Positions 37,526-45,834 of a DNA stretch of 52,016 bases are shown piece by piece (position 1 is the stretch's first letter; each line of letters opens with the position of its first letter). Below the pieces are notes generated by a model that was given only the letters and a program-made list of their open reading frames with translations, was not told the DNA's origin and made no database searches. The DNA is from an uncultured Clostridia bacterium (lineage in GTDB: Bacteria > Bacillota > Clostridia > Oscillospirales > Oscillospiraceae). The DNA is taken from the NCBI GenBank assembly GCA_946628965.1, contig CAMOXI010000006.1:1-52016 (forward strand), written 5' to 3'. Made by a program: the position numbers and the translations under genes.

Positions 37526-38945
37526 GGGCCGCTCCCTCTCTCCGGGTCTGATACCAGATCAGGCCCAGCACCAGTGCGAGATAGACAGACACGTTCGGCC
37601 GCCGCAGCACCGCGCCGGAAAACTGCGCGAGCCCCAGAAGCAGCGCAAGGCTGAGCCCCAGGGCAAAATTTTCCTCGGTAAAGCTCGCCTTGAAATCGGT
37701 AAACAGCTTTCGCAGCAGCCGCAGCACAAAATACAGCACAAAGAGGCCGTAGAGCCCGAAGCCAAAATAGCCGTAGTAGTAATAGAGCGCGGGCCAGTCA
37801 TTCTCCAGATCGTGGGTGCCGTCAAAACCGAGCTCCGACACCTCAAAGCCCACAAGCTTCGTCTGCAGGTCGCAGTCCTCCCAGAGGAGATGCGCGTAGC
37901 ATAGCTTGATCTGCCGGGTGTCGATCAGCCGCGCCACGTCGGTACTCATGTGGAAATACTGCAGCACCCGGTCCATGCCGAAGCGCTCGAACAGATCCGG
38001 CAGCACGCCCACCATATAGCGCAGATAGTAATAGGAGAACACCTCCCGCACCTGCGGGTCCTGGAAGCGCTGCTCCGGGGTCATCTTGCTGATGTCAATG
38101 TTCTTTTCCAACAGCGCCGCCTCGATCTCGCCCTCATGGGCGGCCCCGTCCTGGGCCTGGCTGACCTTATAGCGCGGCGTGTAGGGATAGAGCACGACGG
38201 AGACGATCATCAGCGCCGCAAGCAGCAGCACCATGCGCTTTTTGAGCCGCCGCCTGTGCACGATGCCGTCCAGCAGCATAAAGAGCAGATAGCCGCCGAA
38301 GATTGCAAACAGGGAGTAATAACAGCCCTTGGTGCCGTTCACTAGAAAGCCCGCCGCCACGGCAAAGGGGATCAGGATCGCCCAGGTCTTTCTGCCGTTC
38401 AATACCGCGAGACAGACGGCAAAAACCGACAGCGTCACCAGAATGATGCTGTGGGCGTTGCGGTTGTCGTTGATGACCCAGCCGGAAAAGCCGATGCCCT
38501 CGCCGTAGGTGGAGTTGCCGGTGTGCGTAACATAGGCCGCGACCATGATGAGCGCCAGCAGCCCCGCCGCGATCCAGAGCCCGCGATAGGCCTGCCTGCG
38601 GGTCTGCTCGTTGTCGATGAGGCAGGCAAAGCAGACCGCCAGCACGGGCATCTGCAGCACCTTGACCAGGTACGACAAATCAAAATACAGGCTGATATAG
38701 CCATTGCGGAAGCCGTTTAGGACATGCAGACCGCAATAGAATGCCATCACGGCAAAGGCGATCCAGACACGCCGCCCGCCCCTGCGGCGGATCAGCACGA
38801 TTACGGGCAGCAGCACCATGATACCGAGGCGGATATAGCCCGCGATCGTCGCCACCTCGTTCTGGTTGAAAAACGCGACCACATCCAGGATCGGCTGGAG
38901 AATGATCAGCAGCATGAGCCAGTTGTTTCTGAGAATGCTTTTCAT
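37512..38945 (-). CDS. O-antigen ligase/polymerase-like polytopic membrane protein
   Basis: A 477-residue protein with about ten or more hydrophobic segments. The large soluble loop (about 275-400) before the last helices, the GWVINDNRNAHSIILVTL region and NGTKGCYYSLFAIFGGYLLF resemble O-antigen ligase/Wzy-type proteins of clostridia. These polymerise or ligate lipid-linked glycans outside the membrane; that function is inferred from topology and the neighbouring glycosyltransferases. The start at 38945 has AGGAGG nine bases upstream. Confidence 0.75.
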   Translation of the reverse strand: MKSILRNNWLMLLIILQPILDVVAFFNQNEVATIAGYIRLGIMVLLPVIVLIRRRGGRRVWIAFAVMAFYCGLHVLNGFRNGYISLYFDLSYLVKVLQMPVLAVCFACLIDNEQTRRQAYRGLWIAAGLLALIMVAAYVTHTGNSTYGEGIGFSGWVINDNRNAHSIILVTLSVFAVCLAVLNGRKTWAILIPFAVAAGFLVNGTKGCYYSLFAIFGGYLLFMLLDGIVHRRRLKKRMVLLLAALMIVSVVLYPYTPRYKVSQAQDGAAHEGEIEAALLEKNIDISKMTPEQRFQDPQVREVFSYYYLRYMVGVLPDLFERFGMDRVLQYFHMSTDVARLIDTRQIKLCYAHLLWEDCDLQTKLVGFEVSELGFDGTHDLENDWPALYYYYGYFGFGLYGLFVLYFVLRLLRKLFTDFKASFTEENFALGLSLALLLGLAQFSGAVLRRPNVSVYLALVLGLIWYQTRREGAAHEKA

Positions 38946-39004
38946 CTTCACATACCTCCTCTCCACAATTGTGAAGTCAGGCAAAAAGCAGGATTGAAAG
39001 AACA

Positions 39005-39170
39005 AATTACGATCAGCTGTTCAGGAACGCGTGCCGCATTTTCGAGACAGAAGCGTGTCAGACGATGCGAAAAGCGCAGGGAATACTTTGTGTATTTCCG
39101 AGCATTTTCGGGAAGTATGACGCGGTTATGGCCGAAAAGGCGCCGCGTTCGGGGACAGTTGATCGTAAAT
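39005..39170. repeat. Long palindromic element, copy 2 (between rplS and the polymerase-like gene)
   Basis: An imperfect inverted repeat of about 165 bp centred on TTTGT (39087-39091). The outer ends pair as AATTACGATCAGCTGT (left) with ATTTACGATCAACTGT (reverse complement of the right end). GAACGCG, TTTTCG, CG(T/C)GTCA and CGAAAA blocks pair further in. The apex GGGAATAC-TTTGT-GTATTTCC is shared with copy 1 at 9710-9874, and inner words such as TTTCGAGA are similar, but the outer ends differ from copy 1. No coding potential or clear target-site duplication was seen. Confidence 0.75.
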
Positions 39171-39180
39171 AGCCATATAT

Positions 39181-39216
39181 GTTTTATGGCGCCTTCCGAG
39201 GAAGACGCCATAAAAC
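39181..39216 (-). terminator. Probable terminator hairpin of rplS
   Basis: Arms GTTTTATGGCG (39181-39191) and CGCCATAAAAC (39206-39216) with an inner TTCC/GGAA pair, 11 nt after the rplS stop. The tail on the minus strand is ATATAT rather than a clean U-tract. Confidence 0.6.
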
Positions 39217-39227
39217 AGTGTGAACGA

Positions 39228-39569
39228 TTACAGACGCTCTTTGACCTTGGCCTTCTTGCCCACGCGGTCGCGCAGGTAGTACAGCTTGGCACGACGAACC
39301 TTGCCCTTGCGGACGGTGGTCACGGAGACGATGGAAGGAGAATGCACGGGGAAAACCTTCTCGCAGCCGACGCCGTAGGAGATGCGGCGCACGGTGATGG
39401 TCTCGTTGATGCCGCCATGCTTCTTGGCAATGATGGTGCCTTCGAAAGCCTGGGTACGCTCGCGGTTGCCTTCCTTGACGCGGACGAGGACACGCACGGT
39501 GTCGCCGACGTTCATCTCGGGCAGCTCGGGCTTCATGTAACGCTCGCTGAGAACTTTAACCAGATCCAT
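39228..39569 (-). CDS. rplS: 50S ribosomal protein L19
   Basis: A 113-residue ribosomal protein. [54 protein letters not shown] and [21 protein letters not shown] are diagnostic. The start at 39569 is preferred to the ATG two codons earlier because AGAGG is nine bases from it. It has its own promoter at 39672-39700 and a leader of about 100 nt. It is normally flanked by trmD and lepB; here it is isolated between glycan genes. Confidence 0.96.
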   Translation of the reverse strand: MDLVKVLSERYMKPELPEMNVGDTVRVLVRVKEGNRERTQAFEGTIIAKKHGGINETITVRRISYGVGCEKVFPVHSPSIVSVTTVRKGKVRRAKLYYLRDRVGKKAKVKERL

Positions 39570-39665
39570 ATTCATGATCCTCTTTCATATAGATGTTCAT
39601 ACCGGAGGGCATTGCCGCGGCAGCGGACCACCTTTCTCTGCTGTGCGGGAAGATCCAGCACAAGC
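39570..39665 (-). promoter_or_regulatory. Candidate rplS (L19) leader RNA
   Basis: The transcript from the 39672-39700 promoter has about 100 nt before rplS, with a TGCTG...CAGCA hairpin and a CCGCTGCCGCGG stem. L19 leaders that bind their own product are known in Firmicutes, but I cannot confirm a match by eye. Confidence 0.35.
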
Positions 39666-39671
39666 TATGGT

Positions 39672-39700
39672 AGTTTACCATAAGTTTTCAGGGATTGCAA
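39672..39700 (-). promoter_or_regulatory. Sigma-A promoter of rplS
   Basis: TTGCAA (39695-39700), 17-bp spacer, TAAACT (39672-39677), preceded by TGG. Confidence 0.75.
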
Positions 39701-39719
39701 GTACTATTTTCCTTCTTTT

Positions 39720-40769
39720 TCAGGAAAATACTTCCTCCAGTGCGCGGGAGACCTTTTCGTTATACTCCCGCAGGTCGTCCGGCCGCTTTTCCCGCTTCCG
39801 GGCGGCGCACAGCGCGGGCACCATGTCCTCCACGCCGCTGAGGTCTGGATTATAGGGCTCCAGCCGCTTGTGCATGAAAAGCTCCAGCCCCAGGGCCTTC
39901 GCCTCCCACAGGACGATCCCCTGCCCCTCGTAGCGGCTCTCCAGTGCGAAGCCGTCCATCCGCTTTAATAGCGGAAAGGGATTCTGCAGGCTCCCGGTCA
40001 TGGTCACACAGTCGGAGAGGCCAAGGGTCACGATCTGCTGCTCCAGCTTCTCCCGCTCCGGGCCGTCGCCGATCAGGGTCAGATGCATGTCGGGCCGGGC
40101 TGCATGGACTTTTGCGAAATCGTCCAGCAGCAGGTCAAAGCCCTTCTGATGTACGAGCCTGCCCATGCTGCAGAGATTGTACCCGGTCTCATCGACCTGA
40201 CGCTCGCACTCCCCCTCCGCCTTGCGGAAGATCTCCGCGGTGTCGATGAAGTTGGGGACCACGGTGACGGGCACGTCCTTAAGCCCGGTCATCTTCCGAA
40301 AGCCCTGCACGATGCCGCCGGAGACCGGTGCAAAGGCGTCGAAATGCCGGAACTTTCCCTTGAAGAAATGCCAGAGCAGGCGGTATTTCGGCTCTTCTCT
40401 GTACTTGATCTCCATATCGTTGTGCACCCACATGACGCGCTTTTTCGCCTTCACGGCCAGCGCGCCCGCCGCGCATTCTGAACCGTAGCTGTTGAAGTCC
40501 ACAGCCACGTCGTATTCCCGCCCGGTCTTCACCGCGGGAAAGATCCTGCGCGCGAGATCGAAGTACACAAAACGGCTCCAGTAGGGCCATGGTTCGCATG
40601 GAATCACCCGCAGGCCCTCGTGGGGCGCCAGGCTGTAAAAGGGCTTGTCATCAAATACGAAGACGTCCACAGCGTAGCGGCTGTAGTCCAGATTCTCCAG
40701 GATGTTGACCAGGGACTTCTGGATGCCGCCCACCTGAAAGTCCCGCTGAAAAATAGCGATGTGTTTCAT
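39720..40769 (-). CDS. GT-B (family 4-type) glycosyltransferase
   Basis: A 349-residue retaining-type glycosyltransferase. The N-terminal half contains GGIQKSLVNIL, typical of acceptor binding, and the C-terminal half SMGRLVHQKGFDLLLDDF, LTLIGDGPEREKLEQQ and ESRYEGQGIVLWEAKALGLE (the E-x7-E nucleotide-sugar motif). It probably acts in surface glycan assembly with the three genes across rplS. It starts 4 nt after the DUF2344 stop, so it is likely transcribed with the radical-SAM pair rather than with the other glycan genes. Confidence 0.9.
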   Translation of the reverse strand: MKHIAIFQRDFQVGGIQKSLVNILENLDYSRYAVDVFVFDDKPFYSLAPHEGLRVIPCEPWPYWSRFVYFDLARRIFPAVKTGREYDVAVDFNSYGSECAAGALAVKAKKRVMWVHNDMEIKYREEPKYRLLWHFFKGKFRHFDAFAPVSGGIVQGFRKMTGLKDVPVTVVPNFIDTAEIFRKAEGECERQVDETGYNLCSMGRLVHQKGFDLLLDDFAKVHAARPDMHLTLIGDGPEREKLEQQIVTLGLSDCVTMTGSLQNPFPLLKRMDGFALESRYEGQGIVLWEAKALGLELFMHKRLEPYNPDLSGVEDMVPALCAARKREKRPDDLREYNEKVSRALEEVFS

Positions 40770-40773
40770 AGGC

Positions 40774-41433
40774 TCAGCGATACACCTGCATGTCCGCGTC
40801 ATAGGTCTCGACGCGATTGAACTTGGCAAAATCAGGCGCGATCCCGGGTTGAATCTGCCGCAGCGCCTCCGCCAGCAGTTCGGGGTTGATGGTCGGCTCC
40901 TGGGCGGAGATCACGGCCTTCACCAGAACTGCCTTGTCCGCAGCCTCGAAGGAGATCTCCCGGATGCCGGGGCGGATATCCGTCTCCCCCACACCGCGCT
41001 TGGTTCTCTTCGTGATGACGATCGCCTCCTGCGCGTAGAAGTCCCGCAGGGCCGCTGCCATTTCAGCCGGATCCCGCTCGTCATATTCCAGCACGCCCTC
41101 GATGCCGAGCCACTTGAGGAGCGCCACCTTGCGCTCCGGCTCATAGACCTCCAGCACTTCAATGCCCTCCGGCAGGACGCTCGTCAGCTTTGCGGGCAGC
41201 TCCGCCAGGACGGGGTCTTCCTTCAATTTGAAGTCCATGATCTCGCAGACACTGGCAGCGCCCACGGACAGCGGCAGCGCAATGGAGATCTGGGGATGGG
41301 GGTTGAATCCTTCGGAGTATTTCAGTTCATAGCCCGCGCGGGAGAAGCCGCGCTGCATGGTGTGCATCAGATCCAGGTGGGAGATATAGATCGCCCGCCC
41401 GGTTTTGGAAAAACGCAGTCTCAGCTTATCCAT
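40774..41433 (-). CDS. TIGR03936/DUF2344 radical-SAM-associated protein
   Basis: A 219-residue protein beginning KLRLRFSKTGRAIYISHLDLMHTMQRGFSRAG, with YSEGFNPHPQISIALPLSVG, all family hallmarks. In Firmicutes it is almost always paired with a TIGR03960 radical-SAM protein, as here with an eight-base overlap, and in some genomes the two are fused. Its function is not established; neighbouring genes in other genomes (rng, rplU, rpmA) suggest RNA or ribosome work, but those genes are not next to it here. Confidence 0.93.
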   Translation of the reverse strand: MDKLRLRFSKTGRAIYISHLDLMHTMQRGFSRAGYELKYSEGFNPHPQISIALPLSVGAASVCEIMDFKLKEDPVLAELPAKLTSVLPEGIEVLEVYEPERKVALLKWLGIEGVLEYDERDPAEMAAALRDFYAQEAIVITKRTKRGVGETDIRPGIREISFEAADKAVLVKAVISAQEPTINPELLAEALRQIQPGIAPDFAKFNRVETYDADMQVYR

Positions 41434-43264
41434 CGCAGCGGATCCCTCCTTTCAGGAGTTTGGCCGCGCCGCAGGCGGCGCACTGATGACGGCAGTCCGG
41501 CGAGAGTCTGCTCTCGTAGGCCATCTCGCGCTCATGCTGCAGATGGCTCTTTCTCACGCCCACGTCGATATGATCCCAGGGTAGCACGGCGTCCACCGGG
41601 ATCTCCCGATGGGCGTAGAAGGCCGGATCCACCCCGCAGGTCTCGAAGGCCTTCATCCAGCGGTCCAGATCGAAGTAATCCGTCCAGGCGTCGAGCCGTC
41701 CGCCCTGGCGCCAGACCTCCTCGATCACATCGGCCACGCGCCGGTCGCCCTTGGAGAGCACGGCCTCAATGAGGCTCGTGGCGGCGTCGTGCCAGTTATA
41801 GGTCACGTTCCGCGCCGTGATCGCGCCGCGCAGCAGGTTCACCCGGCGCAGATACTCGGGGATCGGGATCATGGCCTCCCACTGGAAGGGACTGTGGGGC
41901 TTGGGGATAAAGAGCGATGTGGAGATCGTGTTCTTTACGCCGCGGTTTTTGTTCTTCGCGTTTTCACGCCAGCAGTGCAGCACCTTGTTCGCCATCTCGG
42001 CGATGCCCAGGATGTCCTCATCCGTCTCGGTGGGCAGGCCCAGCATGTAGTAAAGCTTCACGCTGTTCCAGCCGCCGGAGAAAGCGATGCTGCAGGTGTG
42101 CAGCAGATCCTCCTCGGTGACGTTTTTGTTGATCGCGTCCCGCAGACGCTGGCTTCCGCCCTCCACAGCGAAGGTCAGGCCGCTTTTGCGCACCTTCTGC
42201 AGCTTCTCCATGATCTCCATGGAGAAGTTGTCCGCACGAAGGCTGGGAAGCGAGAGGCCGATGCTCCTGGCCTCACAGTAGTCCAGCAGACCGTCACACA
42301 GTTCGTTCAGCGGTCGATAGTCGCTGGTGGAAAGGGAAAGCAGAGTCACGTCCTCATGGCCGGTGTTCTTCAGGGTCTCGATCCCCTGCCGTACCAGCGT
42401 CTCCGGCTTCTTGGCGCGGATAGGCCGGTACACATAGCCCGCCTGGCAGAAGCGGCAGCCGCGCACGCAGCCGCGGAAAAGCTCCAGATTCACCCGGTCA
42501 TGCACCACCTCGGTGGAGGGCACGATGGGGTCTGTGGGGAAAGGCACGCTGTCCAGATCAGAGATGATGCGCTTCACGACCCGCTCCGGGGCGCCCTCGG
42601 TGGGTTTCACGGCGGCGATGCTGCCGTCCTCATGGTAGCTCACCTCGTAAAGGGAGGGCACGTACACGCCGCCGATCTGCGCGGCCTGCACCAGGAAATC
42701 GTGCTTGCTCCAATGTTCCAGCTTTGCCTGCCGCAGCAGCGTCAGCAGCTCGTTGTTCATCTCCTCCCCTTCGCCGACCACAAAGAGGTCGATAAAGGGT
42801 GCCATGGGCTCCGCGTTCACGGCCGAGGTGCCGCCCGCCCAGACGATGGGCAGCAGATCCTTTCGGTCGGCCGAGCGCAGCGGGAGACCGGCCATATCGA
42901 TCATGTCCAGCACCGTGGTATAGGCCATCTCGTAGCCGACGGAGAAGGCCAGCGAGTCGAAGGCCGAGAGCGGATCGCCGCTTTCCAGGGCGTAGAGCGG
43001 GATCCCCGCCTTTTTCATCTCCTCGTACATATCCCCCCAGGGGGCGAAGCAGCGCTCACACCAGACGAAGTCCAGACTGTTCATGGTGTGATAGAGGATG
43101 CTCATGCCCAGGTTGGACATGCCGATCTCATAGGTATCCGGGAAGCAGAAGGCCAGGCGGATGTCCACCTGCTCCTTGTCCTTCATGATCTGTTTGTATT
43201 CGCCGCCGGTATAGCGCGCAGGCTTCTGCACCCGCGGCAGGATACGCTCCAGTCGTTTATCCAT
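41426..43264 (-). CDS. TIGR03960 B12-binding-domain radical-SAM protein
   Basis: A 612-residue protein. The N-terminal half resembles a cobalamin-binding fold (AFCFPDTYEIGMSNLGMSILYH). The radical-SAM core follows with ELFRGCVRGCRFCQAGYVYRP, where CxxxCxxC binds the [4Fe-4S] cluster, then LPSLRADNF, FAVEGGSQRLRDAINKNV and KLYYMLGLPTETDED. The reaction is unknown. A promoter (43318-43346) overlaps the end of the upstream M50 gene. It heads a three-gene unit with DUF2344 and a glycosyltransferase. Confidence 0.94.
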   Translation of the reverse strand: MDKRLERILPRVQKPARYTGGEYKQIMKDKEQVDIRLAFCFPDTYEIGMSNLGMSILYHTMNSLDFVWCERCFAPWGDMYEEMKKAGIPLYALESGDPLSAFDSLAFSVGYEMAYTTVLDMIDMAGLPLRSADRKDLLPIVWAGGTSAVNAEPMAPFIDLFVVGEGEEMNNELLTLLRQAKLEHWSKHDFLVQAAQIGGVYVPSLYEVSYHEDGSIAAVKPTEGAPERVVKRIISDLDSVPFPTDPIVPSTEVVHDRVNLELFRGCVRGCRFCQAGYVYRPIRAKKPETLVRQGIETLKNTGHEDVTLLSLSTSDYRPLNELCDGLLDYCEARSIGLSLPSLRADNFSMEIMEKLQKVRKSGLTFAVEGGSQRLRDAINKNVTEEDLLHTCSIAFSGGWNSVKLYYMLGLPTETDEDILGIAEMANKVLHCWRENAKNKNRGVKNTISTSLFIPKPHSPFQWEAMIPIPEYLRRVNLLRGAITARNVTYNWHDAATSLIEAVLSKGDRRVADVIEEVWRQGGRLDAWTDYFDLDRWMKAFETCGVDPAFYAHREIPVDAVLPWDHIDVGVRKSHLQHEREMAYESRLSPDCRHQCAACGAAKLLKGGIRCDG

Positions 43265-43281
43265 GCGTTTCTCCTGTCTGA

Positions 43282-43300
43282 CACGCTGATTACAAATCAG
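43282..43300. other. Hairpin in the radical-SAM leader
   Basis: CGCTGATT-ACA-AATCAGCG is a perfect stem-loop just upstream of the radical-SAM ribosome site. No U-tract follows, so it is an mRNA leader hairpin or an operator. Confidence 0.45.
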
Positions 43301-43317
43301 CGGTTCTTATCTGTATT

Positions 43318-43346
43318 ATTTTATATCATTTCCCTTCTCTTGGCAA
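43318..43346 (-). promoter_or_regulatory. Sigma-A promoter of the radical-SAM operon
   Basis: TTGCCA (43341-43346), 17-bp spacer, TAAAAT (43318-43323). It overlaps the last codons of the M50 protease gene. Confidence 0.65.
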
Positions 43347-43923
43347 GTACCGGCCCGCTTTCCTGATACAGCAGGATCCAGATCGATGCGGCCAGCAGGG
43401 CGGCGCCCATCCCCCGCAGCATGACCCAGAGGCCGATTGCCATGAGCATTGTCCCGGTGAAGAGGCTGACCGCCTCGCAGAGCCGCGCGCCTTTCTGCTC
43501 GCCCAGCATGGCGCAGGATAGAGCCAGCACGATCCGTCCCCCGTCCAGGGGCATGGCCGGGAGCAGATTGAAGAGACTGAGGAGCAGACTCACCCCCGCC
43601 GAGAGGCACAGCCAGTCGGCCTGCGCCCTGACTCCCAGGAGGGACGCGCCCGCCGCCCAGGCAAAACCGGCCAGCGGCCCCGCCGCCGCAGCGAGTGCCT
43701 GTCCGAATGCGCCTCTGCCGCCGTAGTACTCGATGCAGAAGCCCCGCAGCTCCAGGCGGAAGCGCCGGATGCGCATCCCCAGAAGCAGGATGGCAAGCAC
43801 GTGCCCCAGCTCATGACAGAGCGCGGGCAGCAGGATCGCCGCGATCTCCAACGGGTTTCCCAAGTAGAAAAACAAAGCCGCCGGCACAAAGGCAGCCAGC
43901 TGCATTGTAAAGCGTTCCCTCAT
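43321..43923 (-). CDS. SpoIVFB-like M50 site-2 protease
   Basis: A 200-residue intramembrane metalloprotease. ALCHELGHVLAILLLG carries HELGH (His37, Glu38, His41), and NLLPAMPLDGGRI the third ligand Asp. About four to six membrane helices. Size and motifs resemble SpoIVFB, the mother-cell protease that activates pro-sigma-K during sporulation; other M50 functions are possible. The start overlaps the stop of the tiny upstream gene as ATGA. The candidate promoter of this pair is of the sporulation sigma-E type, which supports a spore role. Confidence 0.82.
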   Translation of the reverse strand: MRERFTMQLAAFVPAALFFYLGNPLEIAAILLPALCHELGHVLAILLLGMRIRRFRLELRGFCIEYYGGRGAFGQALAAAAGPLAGFAWAAGASLLGVRAQADWLCLSAGVSLLLSLFNLLPAMPLDGGRIVLALSCAMLGEQKGARLCEAVSLFTGTMLMAIGLWVMLRGMGAALLAASIWILLYQESGPVLAKRREMI

Positions 43924-44156
43924 GCGCCGCGGGAAAGCACGGCTTTGAGGAATGCTCCCGCCAACTCCGCCTGCCAGTCACTCTGCACCGACGCTCTGCC
44001 CAGGGTCTCGACCAGCTGCAGCTCATTTAAGTCTGCCGCGAGGATCCGCGCCGCCTCGCTCCGCGTCCTCTCGACCGCCATCGGCCAGCAGAGCCTGGCC
44101 AGGACCACAGCGAAGAGCAATGCCGCAAACAGGATCATCCTCACTTTTACTTTCAA
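43920..44156 (-). CDS. Small single-pass membrane protein upstream of the SpoIVFB-like protease
   Basis: A 78-residue protein from a TTG at 44156, preceded by AGGGGG eight bases upstream. After KVKVR comes one membrane helix (MILFAALLFAVVLARLCW), then a polar segment ending LKAVLSRGA. I do not recognise the family. It occupies the position that spoIVFA, the inhibitor/anchor of SpoIVFB, has in Bacillus, but it is far shorter and shows no recognisable domain. Coupling by ATGA to the protease suggests a partner role. An ATG start at 44138 is an alternative. Confidence 0.6.
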   Translation of the reverse strand: MKVKVRMILFAALLFAVVLARLCWPMAVERTRSEAARILAADLNELQLVETLGRASVQSDWQAELAGAFLKAVLSRGA

Positions 44157-44185
44157 TATGCATTCCCCCTTTTCATACTGCTTCC

Positions 44186-44214
44186 ATGCTATGTACAGAT
44201 GCGGGGGAATATGA
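44186..44214 (-). promoter_or_regulatory. Candidate sigma-E-type sporulation promoter
   Basis: On the minus strand TCATATT (44214-44208), 14-bp spacer, CATAGCAT (44193-44186). The -35 matches the sigma-E consensus fully and the -10 at most positions. It starts in the tail of the upstream terminator, about 30 nt before the TTG start. Confidence 0.5.
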
Positions 44215-44215
44215 A

Positions 44216-44244
44216 AAGGCCTTCTCCAATAAGGAGAAGGCCTT
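44216..44244 (-). terminator. Rho-independent terminator of the NSS transporter gene
   Basis: Twelve-base perfect arms AAGGCCTTCTCC (44216-44227) and GGAGAAGGCCTT (44233-44244), loop AATAA. On the minus strand the arm ends in TT and is followed by TTCATATT. Confidence 0.85.
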
Positions 44245-44266
44245 AGAAAATGACAGTAATGCTTTT

Positions 44267-45601
44267 TTACTTCCACTGGAAGGTGAAGATCCCGTAAAGG
44301 TACAGCCCGGCCACGCAGATGGGCACAAAATACTGGAAGACAGGCCTCATCCAGTTCTGCACCTTCATGCCCTTGCCGGCGTTGGCCTCCGCCAGGAACT
44401 TGTCCCAGCCCCAGCCGATCTTATAGCAGCAGAAGATGGAGAAGATCAGCGCGCCCAGCGGCAGCAGATTGGTGCTGACGATGAAATCCCAGAAGTCCAG
44501 CCAGGCGGTGCCCTCCGCGAAGGGCTGGAAGTGGAACACGCTGTAGCCGAGAGCCGTGGTCAGCGCCAGCAGGAAAATGCCGACGCCGCAGGCGATGCAG
44601 CCCTTGACGCGATTCCAGCCGGTCAGCTCGCGCACGCAGGCCAGAATGTTCTCAAACACGGCAAGCTCCGTGGAGAAAGCGGCGAACACCATGAAGAGGA
44701 AGAAGAGGCTGCCCCAGATGCGCCCGCCGGCCATGTTGTTAAATACAGTTGCCATGGTGTTGAAGAGCAGGCCGGGGCCGGCGTCCACTTCGATGCCGAA
44801 GGTGAAGCAGGCCGGGAAAATGATAAAGCCCGCCATGATGGCCACAAAGGTGTCAAGCAGGATCACGTTCACGGATTCGCCCAGCAGCGAGCGCTCCTTG
44901 CCGATGTAGCTGCCGAAGATGGCCATGGAGCCGATGCCGATCGACAGCGTGAAGAAGGCCTGGTTCATGGCCGCCACCACGACTTCACCGGTGATCTTGG
45001 AGAAATCGGGCACCAGATAAAACTTGAGCCCTTCCTTCGCGCCCTCCAGTGTGGCGCTGTGGATGCCCAGAATGATCATCAGGACAAACAGAGCCGTCAT
45101 AAGATATTTGGTGACGCGCTCAAGCCCGCCCTGGAGATTGAAGCTCAGCACCACGAAGCCGAGCACCACAGCGATCAGCAGATAGGTGACGTTCACGCCC
45201 GGGTTCGTGATCATGCCCACGAAGCCCAGATCCGCCGTCTTTCCGGTGAGAAAGCGCACGAAATAATACATCATCCAGCCGGTGACCACGGTGTAGAAGG
45301 CCATCAGGGCGATGTTGCCCAGGAGGGCGAAATAGCCGTGGATATGCCACTTCTGGCCGGGCTTCTCCAGCTTCTGATACATCTTGACGGGGCTTGCCTG
45401 CGCGGCGCGGCCGATGGCAAACTCCATGGTCATGGACGGCAGGCCCAGCAGAAGCAGGCACAGCACATACACCAGCACAAATCCGCCGCCGCCGAACTGC
45501 CCGGTCATCCACGGAAACTTCCATACGTTGCCGCAGCCGATGGCGCAGCCAGCGCTCACCAGAATAAAACCAAGCCGAGACTGAAAACTCTCCCGTTCCA
45601 T
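44267..45601 (-). CDS. Neurotransmitter:sodium symporter (NSS/SNF) family transporter
   Basis: A 444-residue protein with about eleven membrane helices. GFILVSAGCAIGCGNVWKFPW is the unwound helix-1 signature of LeuT-fold NSS transporters, with GGGGFVLVYVLCLLLLGLPSM in helix 2 and NQAFFTLSIGIGSMAIFGSY in helix 6. Such transporters import amino acids with Na+; bacterial examples carry Leu, Trp or Tyr, and the substrate here is not predictable. AGGGAGGT precedes the ATG. Monocistronic, with a strong terminator. Confidence 0.93.
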   Translation of the reverse strand: MERESFQSRLGFILVSAGCAIGCGNVWKFPWMTGQFGGGGFVLVYVLCLLLLGLPSMTMEFAIGRAAQASPVKMYQKLEKPGQKWHIHGYFALLGNIALMAFYTVVTGWMMYYFVRFLTGKTADLGFVGMITNPGVNVTYLLIAVVLGFVVLSFNLQGGLERVTKYLMTALFVLMIILGIHSATLEGAKEGLKFYLVPDFSKITGEVVVAAMNQAFFTLSIGIGSMAIFGSYIGKERSLLGESVNVILLDTFVAIMAGFIIFPACFTFGIEVDAGPGLLFNTMATVFNNMAGGRIWGSLFFLFMVFAAFSTELAVFENILACVRELTGWNRVKGCIACGVGIFLLALTTALGYSVFHFQPFAEGTAWLDFWDFIVSTNLLPLGALIFSIFCCYKIGWGWDKFLAEANAGKGMKVQNWMRPVFQYFVPICVAGLYLYGIFTFQWK

Positions 45602-45718
45602 CTTGTTACCTCCCTTTACTCATCAATTTAAACACTTGTCGCTGTAAATGGATGAATTGTGTATCATACTACCACAGCCTACCGCAGTTTGGCAACAATT
45701 ATTTTACATTTTCGCGCC

Positions 45719-45747
45719 TTGATTTTTTCACGTGAACTGTGTACAAT
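45719..45747 (+). promoter_or_regulatory. Sigma-A promoter of the FUSC-HAD gene
   Basis: TTGATT (45719-45724), 17-bp spacer, TACAAT (45742-45747), about 88 nt before the start codon. Confidence 0.72.
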
Positions 45748-45834
45748 ACGGCACTTGAAACGGAGCCTGTTTCCGTTTATACTTTTATTATAACTTACAG
45801 ACCGTCTTTTCGACCGTCTTTTGAGGATCCATAT

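Noticed and set aside
38961-38970. CACAATTGTG palindrome before the polymerase-like gene as an operator
   Set aside because: No promoter is recognisable around it; a 10-bp palindrome alone is weak evidence.
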